Part shown: positions 7,755 to 15,977 of the stretch, one piece after another
How positions within the stretch are numbered: position 1 is the first letter of the stretch
Layout of the letters: every line of letters begins with the position of its first letter
Assembly: GCA_949293185.1 (NCBI GenBank)
Contig: CASFCQ010000011.1
Location: 1-39,752, forward strand
Length of the DNA stretch: 39,752 bases
DNA from: an uncultured bacterium
Lineage (GTDB): Bacteria; Cyanobacteriota; Vampirovibrionia; Gastranaerophilales; Gastranaerophilaceae
Reading direction: 5' to 3'
Made by a program: the position numbers and the translations under genes
Notes under the pieces: model-generated
Told to the model about the DNA's origin: nothing
Database searches by the model: none
What the model saw: only the letters and a program-made list of their open reading frames with translations

Positions 7755-9179
7755 TTAAGACAATGTTGATCCTGACTTTTTCAGCATAGCGCTGCTTGTA
7801 AGAGCGGAACTAATTGTTTGCCCTGCTTGTTGTACACCTTCTGATGTTTTGCCTTGTGCTATTGTTGCAGCTGATGTAGTTGCTCCGCCGGCGGTTGTTG
7901 TTGCAATACCAATCATTTCTGTAGTTTTACCAGGAATGAATGTCCACGCAAATGCTTGCGCTGCAACACCTGTTGCTGTTACTACGCCGCCTGTTGTAGT
8001 TGTAACTGCGCCAATTGTTTGTGCTGTCTGAGCTGCTTTTTGACCATCTTGGTTTGCAGCCTTCTTGGTATTACCTGTAGATTGGGTTTTAGAAGCAAAT
8101 GCCATTGCATTAGCTATAATACTTTTACTGGATGTTCTCATAGATGCAATCTTGCTTGTGTTAATTCCCATTGACGATTTTTTGGACTCAACTTGAGATT
8201 GCAAATCTTGTATTTTATCAGCATTTTTACCTTTTGATTGAACCAGATTGCTGCCAAATGATTTTAATGAGTTGGCTGAAGAATTTGCTCCTGCAGCCTG
8301 CTTATTTGCTGCCTGTTGTTGATTTTGGTTTTTCTGTGTTTGTCCTGATTGTTTAGCATTTTCACTATTTTTTGCGGATGTTGCTGTTATGGAGGTTGGA
8401 GCATAATCAGCACCGCCATTAGACGGTAATGAATTCATTGCAAATCCACCGGTCATTGAACCAAATCCTCCTGATGCCATTCCTCCAGCTTCTCCTCCAG
8501 AACTACCACTACTTGGTGCTTGTTGAGTTGCATTAGCTGTTGTTTGTGCTTGTTGAGCACCTTGAGCTTGGTTTTGTTCCTGTTGGGCTTGAGCAGCCGG
8601 AGCTTCATCATCAGCAGAAATAGTTTCCGGAGTATATTCTTCACCGTCTTCTGCCATTAATGCGGCTATTTCATCATTTAAACTATTAGCATCACTAGCT
8701 AAAGTTTGGTTTTCGGCTTTAAGTGCGTCTGTTTCTGAATTATTCTTTTCTACTGCAGCAGTAGCTTGTTTTTCTTTATTTTTATTTTGTTTTGTAAGTT
8801 TTTGCATTTGTTTTACATCATCTTCTGCAGTTTCTGTTGCTTTATTTGCCTTAGTTTTTGCACTTTCTGCATCAGATTTAGCAGATTTACCTTCTTCATC
8901 TGCAGATTTACATTCTTGTATATCCTGTGCTTCTTGAGAATTTGCTGTTGTACTGCGCGTAAACCCGTCGTAGTTTTCGAACACACCGTTTGTGGTCGCC
9001 ATGGACCCGCCGTTTTGTCCTGCCAAAGAATAAACATCCGTAGACTTTAGCTTTTGAGTTTCTTGTGCTTCACGAGTTTCTTTTGTGTTCTCGGTTTTAC
9101 CGGAATCACCAGTACCTTGTACACCCTGTTGACGTTTTAATAAATCTTCTGACGTAATTGCGAATGGATTGCTACCCAT
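7755..9179 (-). CDS. low-complexity Q/A/S/T-rich protein of unknown function
   Basis: I do not recognise this 474-residue protein. It has no signal peptide. Residues 1-70 are polar. About 75-180 form a Lys/Glu/Ala-rich probable coiled coil. About 190-330 are rich in Gln, Ala, Asn, Gly and Ser, with tracts such as QAQQEQNQAQGAQQAQ and a GGMASGGFGSMTGGFAM patch. The C-terminal 90 residues are Thr/Ala/Gly/Val-rich (AVTTTTGGVVTATGVAAQAF) and could pack as two helices or insert in a membrane. It has only one Cys. An AGGTGG ribosome site precedes the ATG. The layout recalls secreted or surface-exposed structural proteins, but no secretion signal supports that. It is the only gene between 7.75 and 9.18 kb and has its own terminator. 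Confidence 0.7.
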   Translation of the reverse strand: MGSNPFAITSEDLLKRQQGVQGTGDSGKTENTKETREAQETQKLKSTDVYSLAGQNGGSMATTNGVFENYDGFTRSTTANSQEAQDIQECKSADEEGKSAKSDAESAKTKANKATETAEDDVKQMQKLTKQNKNKEKQATAAVEKNNSETDALKAENQTLASDANSLNDEIAALMAEDGEEYTPETISADDEAPAAQAQQEQNQAQGAQQAQTTANATQQAPSSGSSGGEAGGMASGGFGSMTGGFAMNSLPSNGGADYAPTSITATSAKNSENAKQSGQTQKNQNQQQAANKQAAGANSSANSLKSFGSNLVQSKGKNADKIQDLQSQVESKKSSMGINTSKIASMRTSSKSIIANAMAFASKTQSTGNTKKAANQDGQKAAQTAQTIGAVTTTTGGVVTATGVAAQAFAWTFIPGKTTEMIGIATTTAGGATTSAATIAQGKTSEGVQQAGQTISSALTSSAMLKKSGSTLS

Positions 9180-9469
9180 TTTACCACCTGCGTTTCTTAC
9201 TTAATACACTTATATATATAAAAACAAAGAATATACTCTGTATTCACAAAGTATATATTTTTGTTACAAAACTTAATAATTGTACAAGCTAGTGACGGCT
9301 ATTCTGTTGCTATTTACGTCATTCTAGCATAAGTCTTTGTTTTTGTCCTTCTGCACAAATATGAAGAATCTTTGATTCTTGATTCTAATGATCATCTGAA
9401 AACAAGGGTTCTGCGGATTGATAAATCCGCCCTGCGTTACTTAGTATCACGTTTTTGAGTCACCGAGTT
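9180..9469. other. hairpin-rich intergenic region
   Basis: This 290-base gap holds the promoter region of the minus-strand 7755-9179 gene plus three hairpins with no assigned role. The first has arms GCTAGTGACG (9288-9297) and 9317-9328, with a two-base bulge. The second has AAGAATC (9364-9370) and GATTCTT (9374-9380) around a TTT loop. The third has GCGGATT (9413-9419) and AATCCGC (9424-9430) around a GATA loop. None has a T-tract. No open frame with a ribosome site was found. A structured leader or small RNA is possible. Confidence 0.4.
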
Positions 9470-10063
9470 TTAAAGAATATACTTCTTTACCTTAAACAGT
9501 TCTTTAAGCTCGCCTGATTTTGTAACTTTTTCAATAATATCCAAAATTTCTTGAAGTTCGTTTTCCGAGGGAATTTTTATTTGCGGGGGAAGTTTTATAT
9601 CAGCAGTTGTTTTTGCGTTCACAAGAAAGTTGTTTGTTGTCAAAAAATCTTTATACACCTGCATAACTTCAGCCCAGTCAGCAGGAATATTACAGGTTTT
9701 GCCGAGGTAATATTGGCAATCTTTTTTAAGTTTATCAATATAATTTATTGCATAATTCACTTCAAAAAGCATTGCCTCTGCATCAACGCTCTTGCCCAAA
9801 AAAGAATTGTCCAGTATTTCTTTCGGAGCATCTTTAAAATTTTGTGTAATAAAAGTTGCCCACAAAAGACATCCCAGATAAAAAGAAACTGTCTGCTCAA
9901 GCAATTTTAAAAGCTGCGGGTACACAATCTGGAACTTAAACTTTCTTTGATGAGGTGCTTTTATTGAAAACAGCATATTATGCGCTGCATCAATGTTTTG
10001 GGCAAACGGAATCAAAAACTTTGAATACCCCGGGTCAAACAATACTCCTTTTGAAAAATCCAT
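9470..10063 (-). CDS. hypothetical protein
   Basis: I do not recognise this 197-residue protein. It appears soluble and mostly helical, with FDPGYSKFLIPFAQNIDAAH near the start, a more hydrophobic stretch around LLEQTVSFYLGCLLWATF (about residues 53-70), and a Lys/Glu-rich C-terminal helix. There is no signal peptide and no motif suggesting catalysis. The start is supported by GAGGTT just before the ATG. It is divergent from the dehydratase activase gene and stands alone after the hairpin-rich gap. Base composition is like that of its neighbours. Confidence 0.65.
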   Translation of the reverse strand: MDFSKGVLFDPGYSKFLIPFAQNIDAAHNMLFSIKAPHQRKFKFQIVYPQLLKLLEQTVSFYLGCLLWATFITQNFKDAPKEILDNSFLGKSVDAEAMLFEVNYAINYIDKLKKDCQYYLGKTCNIPADWAEVMQVYKDFLTTNNFLVNAKTTADIKLPPQIKIPSENELQEILDIIEKVTKSGELKELFKVKKYIL

Positions 10064-10125
10064 ACTAACCTCATCTATTCCTGATTACTAAATAATTATA
10101 TTATTTTCGGACATAAAAATAAAGT

Positions 10126-10154
10126 TTGAAATCCCGCTATGTTTTATTTATTAT
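10126..10154 (+). promoter_or_regulatory. promoter of the dehydratase activase gene
   Basis: TTGAAA (10126-10131), a 17-base spacer and TATTAT (10149-10154) form a good housekeeping promoter. Transcription would begin near 10161, just before the GAGAGGG ribosome site. This favours the ATG at 10180 over the upstream in-frame TTG at 10159. Confidence 0.65.
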
Positions 10155-10179
10155 TTAATTGGTAAGAGAGAGGGAAAAA

Positions 10180-11184
10180 ATGTCGTTAAATGTATATTTA
10201 GGGATTGACGTAGGCTCGGTTACAACAAAACTTGCACTTGTTGACGAGACTGGCAAGTACGTTGACAGTTATATGCTCAGAACTTCTGGGAAGCCTGTTA
10301 TAGCTGTACAAACCGGCATGCGTGAACTGCTAAACAAAGCTATTTGTGAATATAATATTCAGGGCGTAGGTACAACAGGCAGCGGTAGAAACCTTGCCGG
10401 TGCTCTTGTCGGGGCTGACGTTATTAAAAACGAAATCACGGCTCATGCCGTTGCTGCAAGCACCTATGTCCCCGGGGTTCAAACTATTCTTGAAATCGGC
10501 GGACAGGACAGTAAAATTATCATTTTAAGAGACGGTATTGTTACCGACTTTGCTATGAACACAGTTTGTGCTGCAGGTACGGGAAGTTTTCTTGACCAGC
10601 AGGCTAACAGATTGAATGTTCCTATTGCGGAGTTCGGCGCTACCGCTTTAAAATCAACTAACCCTGCACGTATTGCAGGACGCTGTGGTGTTTTTGCGGA
10701 AAGCGACCTTATACACAAACAGCAGCTCGGCTATCCTGTAGAAGACTTATTATACGGGCTTTGTCAGGCGCTTGTAAGAAACTACTTAAGCAACCTTGCG
10801 CTGGGTAAAGAGCTTTTGCCTACTGTATCATTCCAGGGCGGAGTTGCAACAAACTCCGGCATGGTTAAGGCTTTTGAAGAAGCTCTCGGTACAAAAATCG
10901 TTGTACCTGACAATCACCAGACAATGGGGGCTATCGGTGCTGCGCTTCTTGCAATGGAAAACCACCAGTACACCGACAACAAAACCAAGTTTAAAGGCTG
11001 GGAAGTCGGGAACATGCACTTTAACTCCATAACAAACCAGTGCAACGGATGTTCCAACAACTGCGAGGTTATTACGATAGTGGAGGGCGAAATGCCTGCC
11101 GAGCACCCGAAAGATATCAAAGATATCAAGGGTAATATCATCGCCAGATGGGGCGGCACATGCGGAAGATGGGATATTTCATAA
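10180..11184 (+). CDS. acyl-CoA dehydratase activase (BadF/BcrA/HgdC family ATPase)
   Basis: The 334-residue ASKHA-fold ATPase starts YLGIDVGSVTTK (phosphate 1), then GGQDSK (phosphate 2 region), and has the two cysteines that hold a [4Fe-4S] cluster between subunits of a dimer (C130 in TVCAAGTGSF, C169 in GRCGVFAESD). The family uses ATP to push one low-potential electron into 2-hydroxyacyl-CoA dehydratases or benzoyl-CoA reductases. It is longer than the simple activators of about 260 residues: the last 50 residues add CNGCSNNC (C288, C291, C295) and GGTCGRWD (C328), a probable extra metal site. No dehydratase subunit is encoded in the window, so the partner is unknown. Strict anaerobiosis is implied. 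Confidence 0.85.
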   Translation: MSLNVYLGIDVGSVTTKLALVDETGKYVDSYMLRTSGKPVIAVQTGMRELLNKAICEYNIQGVGTTGSGRNLAGALVGADVIKNEITAHAVAASTYVPGVQTILEIGGQDSKIIILRDGIVTDFAMNTVCAAGTGSFLDQQANRLNVPIAEFGATALKSTNPARIAGRCGVFAESDLIHKQQLGYPVEDLLYGLCQALVRNYLSNLALGKELLPTVSFQGGVATNSGMVKAFEEALGTKIVVPDNHQTMGAIGAALLAMENHQYTDNKTKFKGWEVGNMHFNSITNQCNGCSNNCEVITIVEGEMPAEHPKDIKDIKGNIIARWGGTCGRWDIS

Positions 11185-11197
11185 TATGTTTATAAAA

Positions 11198-11230
11198 AAG
11201 GGATACCGGTTCGGTGTCCCTTTCTTCTTA
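11198..11230 (+). terminator. Rho-independent terminator after the dehydratase activase gene
   Basis: The stem AAGGGATACCG (11198-11208) pairs with CGGTGTCCCTT (11212-11222), with one T-G wobble and a 3-base loop, and is followed by a T-rich tail (TTTCTTCTT). It starts 13 bases after the stop. Confidence 0.8.
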
Positions 11231-11296
11231 TTTAATAAAAAATTAATAAAGGGTTACAAAATAACAAAAAAATATTATCAGGGATATTAAAGCAAT

Positions 11297-12739
11297 ATGA
11301 ATATAACGCCAATACATTCAGGATTATTTTATAAAACCAATTATACACCCGCGCTAAATGCCAAGCCGCAGCCAATGTTTTCGCTGCCGCTTGCAAAAAT
11401 CCATTCGCAGGCTGTGACAGATACTGTATCTTTTAAACGTGCACCGTCTTTGCAGGGTTCGCCTTTTGTTCATGACCCAAGAGAACTGGAGCTTCACTGT
11501 GCTTGCTGCGGAAGGCGTATGTTAAAAAATTCCGATGTGCAAAAATTTATGGACAGAAAAGTGTATTTTCCGGCTTATATTGCACTTGAGAAAATCAAAT
11601 ACGAGCAAAACTTCAAATTAAAAGAACAGCCGTTTCCTATGCAAAGAGCATATTCCTTTATCAAAAATGAAGCAAATAAACATAAAGATATGAATATGGA
11701 TGAGTTAATGCAGACGGAAAAGGTTACAAATTACAGACGCAATAACTCAAAAGCTCAATACAAAGCTCTGGCTGAACTAAGGGACAGATGCAGAGTTGTA
11801 ACGCATAATATAGATTACCTTGTTGATGAAATAGAAAAACTAAATCCTGATTTTCAAAAGACAGAAGCAGCTGTTTTTCAGGAATTAAAAATGCTGGCAA
11901 AAATGCATCCTACAGAGTCCATAAAAACTATCCTCACAACACCGGAGATTAGGGAATACTATCTTATCAAACTGCAGAAAAAACAAAATGCGAAACTGAA
12001 AAAAGTTACACCGCTCATACAGCAGCTCAGTCCACAGTACGCAAAAAGAGCAAACAATGCATTAAATCAGTCTTACCGTATTTTTAATAACGAAAGTTCT
12101 GACATATTGCACAAAAGACAGCGTGTAATAGACCTTTTTGCAAATGCACTCGCCCCGATGCCTTTTGAAACTCCGACAGACAGACCTGTCGCTGATTTGA
12201 TTATGAAAAGACTGGAGAGTTTGCCGGATTCAAAAAACGATGCAAACGCTTTTATAGTAAAATATGCTCCGCGAGGTTCTAATAAACTTGTGGAAGTTCT
12301 TGTAAAACGTTTAAGAAACACAAAAGAACACGTAAAACCCCAGCACAGAAAAGGAGATAACGGAGAAAGCGATAAGAAAAACTATATCTATCTCTGCGGA
12401 AAATGCAACCACGAAAGAATGACGCAAAAATATGATGAGTTTATTGAAAAACATCCGCAAATGCCGCAAAACACGCAGAATCAGATTGATGAAATCTGTG
12501 ATTTCATCAATCAAGGATACCTTGATGACTATGACACATGGCCTAACGACATAAAAGAGCCGCTGGGTGATGAATCCGAAGGTTTAATAATAATTGATAC
12601 AAGCAGGCTCAATGTAGAGCAGGCTAGAAAAAACAGATCAAAAAAACTTGCCACCTTTATTGAAGAACAAAAACAAGCAGCGCAAACACCAGACACGCTT
12701 ATGACAGGTCCGTACAGACGCCACGGAAAAAAGATATAA
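11297..12739 (+). CDS. lineage-type protein with two Cys pairs (possible zinc-binding fold)
   Basis: I do not recognise the function of this 480-residue protein. The first 50 residues are low-complexity and include TVSFKR, a short N-terminal tag-like pattern I associate with Gastranaerophilales proteins (from memory, not verified). A CXXC pair lies at C68/C71 (HCACCGRRM) and another near residues 365-368 (YLCGKCNHERM). The spacing and the 'CGKCN' signature resemble split zinc knuckles of HNH-type nucleases, but a convincing HNH catalytic histidine set is not visible. The stretch between them is long, charged and helical. The gene converges on the tolC-like gene with 11 bases between stops. 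There is no good ribosome site next to the ATG. Confidence 0.55.
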   Translation: MNITPIHSGLFYKTNYTPALNAKPQPMFSLPLAKIHSQAVTDTVSFKRAPSLQGSPFVHDPRELELHCACCGRRMLKNSDVQKFMDRKVYFPAYIALEKIKYEQNFKLKEQPFPMQRAYSFIKNEANKHKDMNMDELMQTEKVTNYRRNNSKAQYKALAELRDRCRVVTHNIDYLVDEIEKLNPDFQKTEAAVFQELKMLAKMHPTESIKTILTTPEIREYYLIKLQKKQNAKLKKVTPLIQQLSPQYAKRANNALNQSYRIFNNESSDILHKRQRVIDLFANALAPMPFETPTDRPVADLIMKRLESLPDSKNDANAFIVKYAPRGSNKLVEVLVKRLRNTKEHVKPQHRKGDNGESDKKNYIYLCGKCNHERMTQKYDEFIEKHPQMPQNTQNQIDEICDFINQGYLDDYDTWPNDIKEPLGDESEGLIIIDTSRLNVEQARKNRSKKLATFIEEQKQAAQTPDTLMTGPYRRHGKKI

Positions 12740-12750
12740 TAAAAACAAGT

Positions 12751-14181
12751 CTAGATGTTTTCGCTTGGTTCCTGCTGTTCGGGTTCTTTAATAGAGTACA
12801 AGTCCTGTCCGCCTGTTGCTTTATAAAGGCTTATTGTAGATATAAGGCAGTTAATTTTGTTGGAGACTTCTTCTCTTTTTGTCATCAGCTCTGTTTGTTT
12901 GTTGTAGAGTAAATCAAGGTCGGATGCCGCGCCTATTTTATTCTTATGATCCATTAAAACATATCTTCTATGTTCAAGATTGTATCTTTCTACGCTCTCA
13001 TCATAGTTTTTGAGATCTGTTTTCAATTGCGCAGCCGAGTCGTTAACCTCCTGCAAACCTGCAAGTACAGCTTTTTCATATTCATGTCTTGCTTCTTCAT
13101 AGCGGTATTTTTGCAGTTTTAAAATTGCCGTTTTTCTTCCGCCAGAGAACAGGTCAAAAGACGGCATAATACCTACATTAGCGAGTTGTGAATAATTATT
13201 GAAAAGCTTATCCCAATGATATGCATTCAGCCCGATTTGACCGTATATAATGAACTTTGGTAAAAATTCTTTTCTTGCAACACGCACATCATAGCCGATT
13301 TTTTTGATATTGTCCTCAGACTGTATGTAATCAGGACGCTGCTCAATAACAGTACCGTCCATTTTTAAAGGAAGGTTGCGCATTACAGCAAGGTTGTCGC
13401 AGTCAGTGCGCTCGATTGTTTTTGTGTCATCGGACAAATAAACTTTGAGCTGGTTTTCAAGAATTGTGCGAGTGTGTTCCAGATTATTCAAAAGCTCTTT
13501 TTGTGTTGTCAGCATTTTCTCTTCTGCAATAACTTCATTTACACTGCACAAACCGATATCAAACTTCTTTTGCGTTTTTTGTGCAATCTCAGTTTGGATA
13601 TCAACAATCTGCTTTTGGATTTCCAAAAGTTTGTCTGTTTTAACAAGATTAAAATAAGTTGATGCAAAAGCAGATGTTAAAGAAATATAGCTGGCACGCT
13701 CAGCCTGTCTGATAATATCCAGCTGTTTTTCAACACTTTTGGTTCTGATTCTGTTTTGCCCCCAGATATCAACCTCATATGTTGCGGTGAACGGGAATTG
13801 ATAACCGTATTGAGCATAGCTCGGGATAAGCATACTTCCGTATTGTTGATTACTTGAACGCATTACTCTTCCGAGGTTTCCGTCAAAAGTCACCTGAGGA
13901 AGTTCGTTAGCTAACGACACTTTAACCATTTTTTCGCCCTCTTTTACCTTAAGAGCGGCTATTTTAAGATCGTGGTTTTTGTCGTAAAGCTCCTGCAAAT
14001 ATCCTGTCAAAACAGGGTCATTGTATTTTTCCCACCAGCTTAGATTCAGGTATTGTGTATGGAGCGCTTCTTCATTTTGTTCATTTTTATTTTTTCTTGC
14101 CAGAGCACTTGTAGAAGCAAGCGGTGCAAAAATTTGCACGACAAATAAAAGTGTTATTAATGCGGTCAGTGTTTTCTTCAT
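12751..14181 (-). CDS. TolC-like outer-membrane efflux channel
   Basis: The 476-residue precursor has a clear signal peptide (MKKTLTALITLLFVVQIFAP, cleavage near ALA), then two related halves typical of the outer-membrane efflux family: long helices with 'LKIAALKVKEGEKMVKVS...LPQ' in the first half and the 'LPKFIIYGQIG...DLFSGG' region in the second. It forms the trimeric channel through which the EmrAB-like pump expels drugs. The start was placed at 14181 because the open frame upstream adds 16 polar residues ahead of the signal peptide; GGAAG precedes this ATG. It is divergent from marR-emrA-emrB and shares their control region. The absence of a lipobox separates it from OprM-type lipoproteins. 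Confidence 0.85.
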   Translation of the reverse strand: MKKTLTALITLLFVVQIFAPLASTSALARKNKNEQNEEALHTQYLNLSWWEKYNDPVLTGYLQELYDKNHDLKIAALKVKEGEKMVKVSLANELPQVTFDGNLGRVMRSSNQQYGSMLIPSYAQYGYQFPFTATYEVDIWGQNRIRTKSVEKQLDIIRQAERASYISLTSAFASTYFNLVKTDKLLEIQKQIVDIQTEIAQKTQKKFDIGLCSVNEVIAEEKMLTTQKELLNNLEHTRTILENQLKVYLSDDTKTIERTDCDNLAVMRNLPLKMDGTVIEQRPDYIQSEDNIKKIGYDVRVARKEFLPKFIIYGQIGLNAYHWDKLFNNYSQLANVGIMPSFDLFSGGRKTAILKLQKYRYEEARHEYEKAVLAGLQEVNDSAAQLKTDLKNYDESVERYNLEHRRYVLMDHKNKIGAASDLDLLYNKQTELMTKREEVSNKINCLISTISLYKATGGQDLYSIKEPEQQEPSENI

Positions 14182-14204
14182 AAAAATTAATCTTCCATTT
14201 TTTA

Positions 14205-14232
14205 TTCTTGTGTTATGATGATAACACAAGAA
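14205..14232. promoter_or_regulatory. perfect 12-4-12 palindrome, probable MarR operator
   Basis: Arm TTCTTGTGTTAT (14205-14216), spacer GATG, arm ATAACACAAGAA (14221-14232): no mismatch. It lies 23 bases before the tolC start codon and upstream of marR. A minus-strand -35-like TTGCAC (14242-14247) would place the tolC -10 inside it, so binding would block tolC. The half-site GATAACAC (14220-14227) recurs at 14317-14324, touching the marR start codon. MarR-family proteins bind such palindromes. Confidence 0.75.
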
Positions 14233-14293
14233 AATATTTTAGTGCAACTTTTCCATAAATAATTGTTAAATATACAAGATATTTTCTGAAAAC

Positions 14294-14311
14294 ATGAATC
14301 TCCGGATTCAT
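14294..14311. promoter_or_regulatory. second palindrome in front of marR
   Basis: ATGAATC (14294-14300), spacer TCCG, GATTCAT (14305-14311): a perfect 7-4-7 inverted repeat 14 bases before the marR ATG. It has a 4-base spacer like the larger operator but a different sequence. It could be a second protein site or an RNA hairpin in the leader that affects marR translation, which has no clear ribosome site. Confidence 0.4.
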
Positions 14312-14325
14312 TATGAGATAACACT

Positions 14326-14799
14326 ATGCAGGAAACAAAAATACCAAATAATCTGTTAAATAAAAGAGTGGGTGCAATACTGGTTGCCACAGGCGTGTTA
14401 TGGAGAGTAATGTCTCTGCAAAAATATGCACAGCAAAAGTTCGAAATTACGCCGGAACAGTATCTTGTCTTATCCATAATCATGGACTCCGGCGGTGAGC
14501 TTTATCAAAGACAGATTTCAGAAATCCTATACAAAGACAGACCGAATGTCACAAGAATTATAAATATTCTTGAAGAAAAAGGTCTGGTTAAAAGAGTGGA
14601 AGATGTAAACAAAAGAAAGGTTTATAAAATTGCGGTAACCCGAGACGGCATTGATATGCGAAAAAAAATTCAGCCGACTATGTGGGATTTAAGAGCAATT
14701 GCAACGCAGGGCATAAGCGAAGAGGATCTTGAAAAAACTTTAAAAATCCTTGAACAAATGCTCAAAAATATGAAAGAAAAGGTAACTTTACAAATTTAA
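14326..14799 (+). CDS. MarR-family transcriptional regulator
   Basis: The 157-residue protein has the MarR winged helix: an N-terminal dimer helix, ITPEQYLVLSIIMDSGG, then the recognition helix region ISEILYKDRPNVTRIINILEEKGLV and a wing with RKVYKIAVTRDG, followed by the C-terminal dimer helices. These proteins usually repress their own operon and efflux genes and leave DNA when a phenolic or toxic compound binds. It is the first gene of marR-emrA-emrB and diverges from the tolC-like gene, with two palindromes between. The ribosome site is not evident, so the 14294-14311 hairpin or a leaderless message should be considered. No cysteine-based redox switch is obvious. Confidence 0.88.
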   Translation: MQETKIPNNLLNKRVGAILVATGVLWRVMSLQKYAQQKFEITPEQYLVLSIIMDSGGELYQRQISEILYKDRPNVTRIINILEEKGLVKRVEDVNKRKVYKIAVTRDGIDMRKKIQPTMWDLRAIATQGISEEDLEKTLKILEQMLKNMKEKVTLQI

Positions 14800-14819
14800 G
14801 ACAATCAGAGGAATAATAC

Positions 14820-15965
14820 ATGAGTAACGAGGATCAAAACCAACAACCGAAACAAAATGACAACATTCAAAACGAAGAAGAAAATGTAAAAAGCCAACCG
14901 GCGCAAACAGATACCCAAGATGAGGAAGACGACGGCGAAGACCACCGCCCTAGTTACAAAAAGAAAAGAGTTATTGTACCGGCAATAACAGCTCTTATAT
15001 TTTTCCTTACAGGTATCTACTTTATGGTGCACGCATTGCACTTTCAGTCAACGGATGATGCCTTTGTAGAAGGACACATAGTTTCCGTAGCTCCGAGGGT
15101 ATCAGGACCTGTTATACAAATGCTTATAGATGATAACAAACCTGTCAAAAAGGGTGATTTACTTATTGTCATCGACCCGAACGACTATGAAGCAAAACTT
15201 GCCCAGTCCAAAGCACAACTTGCACAGGCTAAAGCTGCACTGAACATATCAGAGAAAGACATAACAAGATCAGAATCGGGTCTGGAAGAATCTGCTCACG
15301 ACATAGCATCAACAACTTCAAAACTTGATTTTGCAAAAAAAGATTTTAAAAGATATTCAGCTATGTACAAAGAAGGTATAGCTTCAAAACAGGATTATGA
15401 CTCAAGTAAAACAGCGCTGACCGTTGCAAAATCAAACCACAACTCTGCTATTGAACGCCAGAGAGCCGCAAAAGCAATGCTTGATAGCGCAAAAGCAAAA
15501 AAAGAAGCTTCTCTTGCCGATATAGAAAAGCTTGAAGCACAGGTGAAAACTGATGAATTGAATCTGTCTTATACAAAGATTTATGCTCCGCAAGACGGGC
15601 TTATTACAAACAGAACAGTAGAATTAGGCAACTATCTTCAAACAGCACAGCCTATGTTTGCCATTGTTCCGCAAAAGGTATGGGTTGTTGCTAACTTTAA
15701 AGAAACACAGCTCACTTATATGAAACCCGGACAGCCCGTAACAATAAAAATCGATACATATCCTGGCAAAAAATTCAAAGGCAAAGTCGACAGCATACAG
15801 CGTGCAACAGGTGCAAAAGCCAGTTTGTTCCCGCCGGAAAACGCTGTAGGAAGTTATGTAAAAATTGTACAAAGAGTGCCGGTAAAAATTGTATTTGAAG
15901 AAGATATTTCAAACTACAACATAGTCCCCGGCATGTCAGTTGTGCCGGAAGTTAAAGTCAGATAA
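14820..15965 (+). CDS. emrA: HlyD/EmrA-type membrane fusion protein of a drug pump
   Basis: The 381-residue periplasmic adaptor links the inner-membrane pump to the TolC-like channel. A charged cytoplasmic stretch of about 50 residues comes first, then one membrane helix (VPAITALIFFLTGIYFMVHAL). The first lipoyl half follows (DDAFVEGHIVSVAPRVSG and NKPVKKGDLLIVIDPNDYEAKL), then a long coiled-coil hairpin (about 105-225), the second lipoyl half (IYAPQDGLITNRTVELGNYL) and the beta-barrel part. This layout matches EmrA. It starts 20 bases after marR with an AGAGGA ribosome site and precedes emrB by 12 bases. Confidence 0.9.
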   Translation: MSNEDQNQQPKQNDNIQNEEENVKSQPAQTDTQDEEDDGEDHRPSYKKKRVIVPAITALIFFLTGIYFMVHALHFQSTDDAFVEGHIVSVAPRVSGPVIQMLIDDNKPVKKGDLLIVIDPNDYEAKLAQSKAQLAQAKAALNISEKDITRSESGLEESAHDIASTTSKLDFAKKDFKRYSAMYKEGIASKQDYDSSKTALTVAKSNHNSAIERQRAAKAMLDSAKAKKEASLADIEKLEAQVKTDELNLSYTKIYAPQDGLITNRTVELGNYLQTAQPMFAIVPQKVWVVANFKETQLTYMKPGQPVTIKIDTYPGKKFKGKVDSIQRATGAKASLFPPENAVGSYVKIVQRVPVKIVFEEDISNYNIVPGMSVVPEVKVR

Positions 15966-15977
15966 GGAAGTGCTTAG

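Noticed and set aside
7849-9050. Several plus-strand frames across the low-complexity gene
   Set aside because: They mirror the repeated Gln/Ala/Thr codons on the minus strand (Cys/Phe/Leu/Val-rich) and have no ribosome sites.
10159-10179. Upstream TTG start for the dehydratase activase
   Set aside because: The promoter TTGAAA-17-TATTAT puts the transcript start near 10161, after this codon, and a ribosome site fits the ATG at 10180.
14182-14229. Longer N-terminus for the TolC-like protein
   Set aside because: The 16 added residues are polar and stand before a normal signal peptide; they also overlap the operator.
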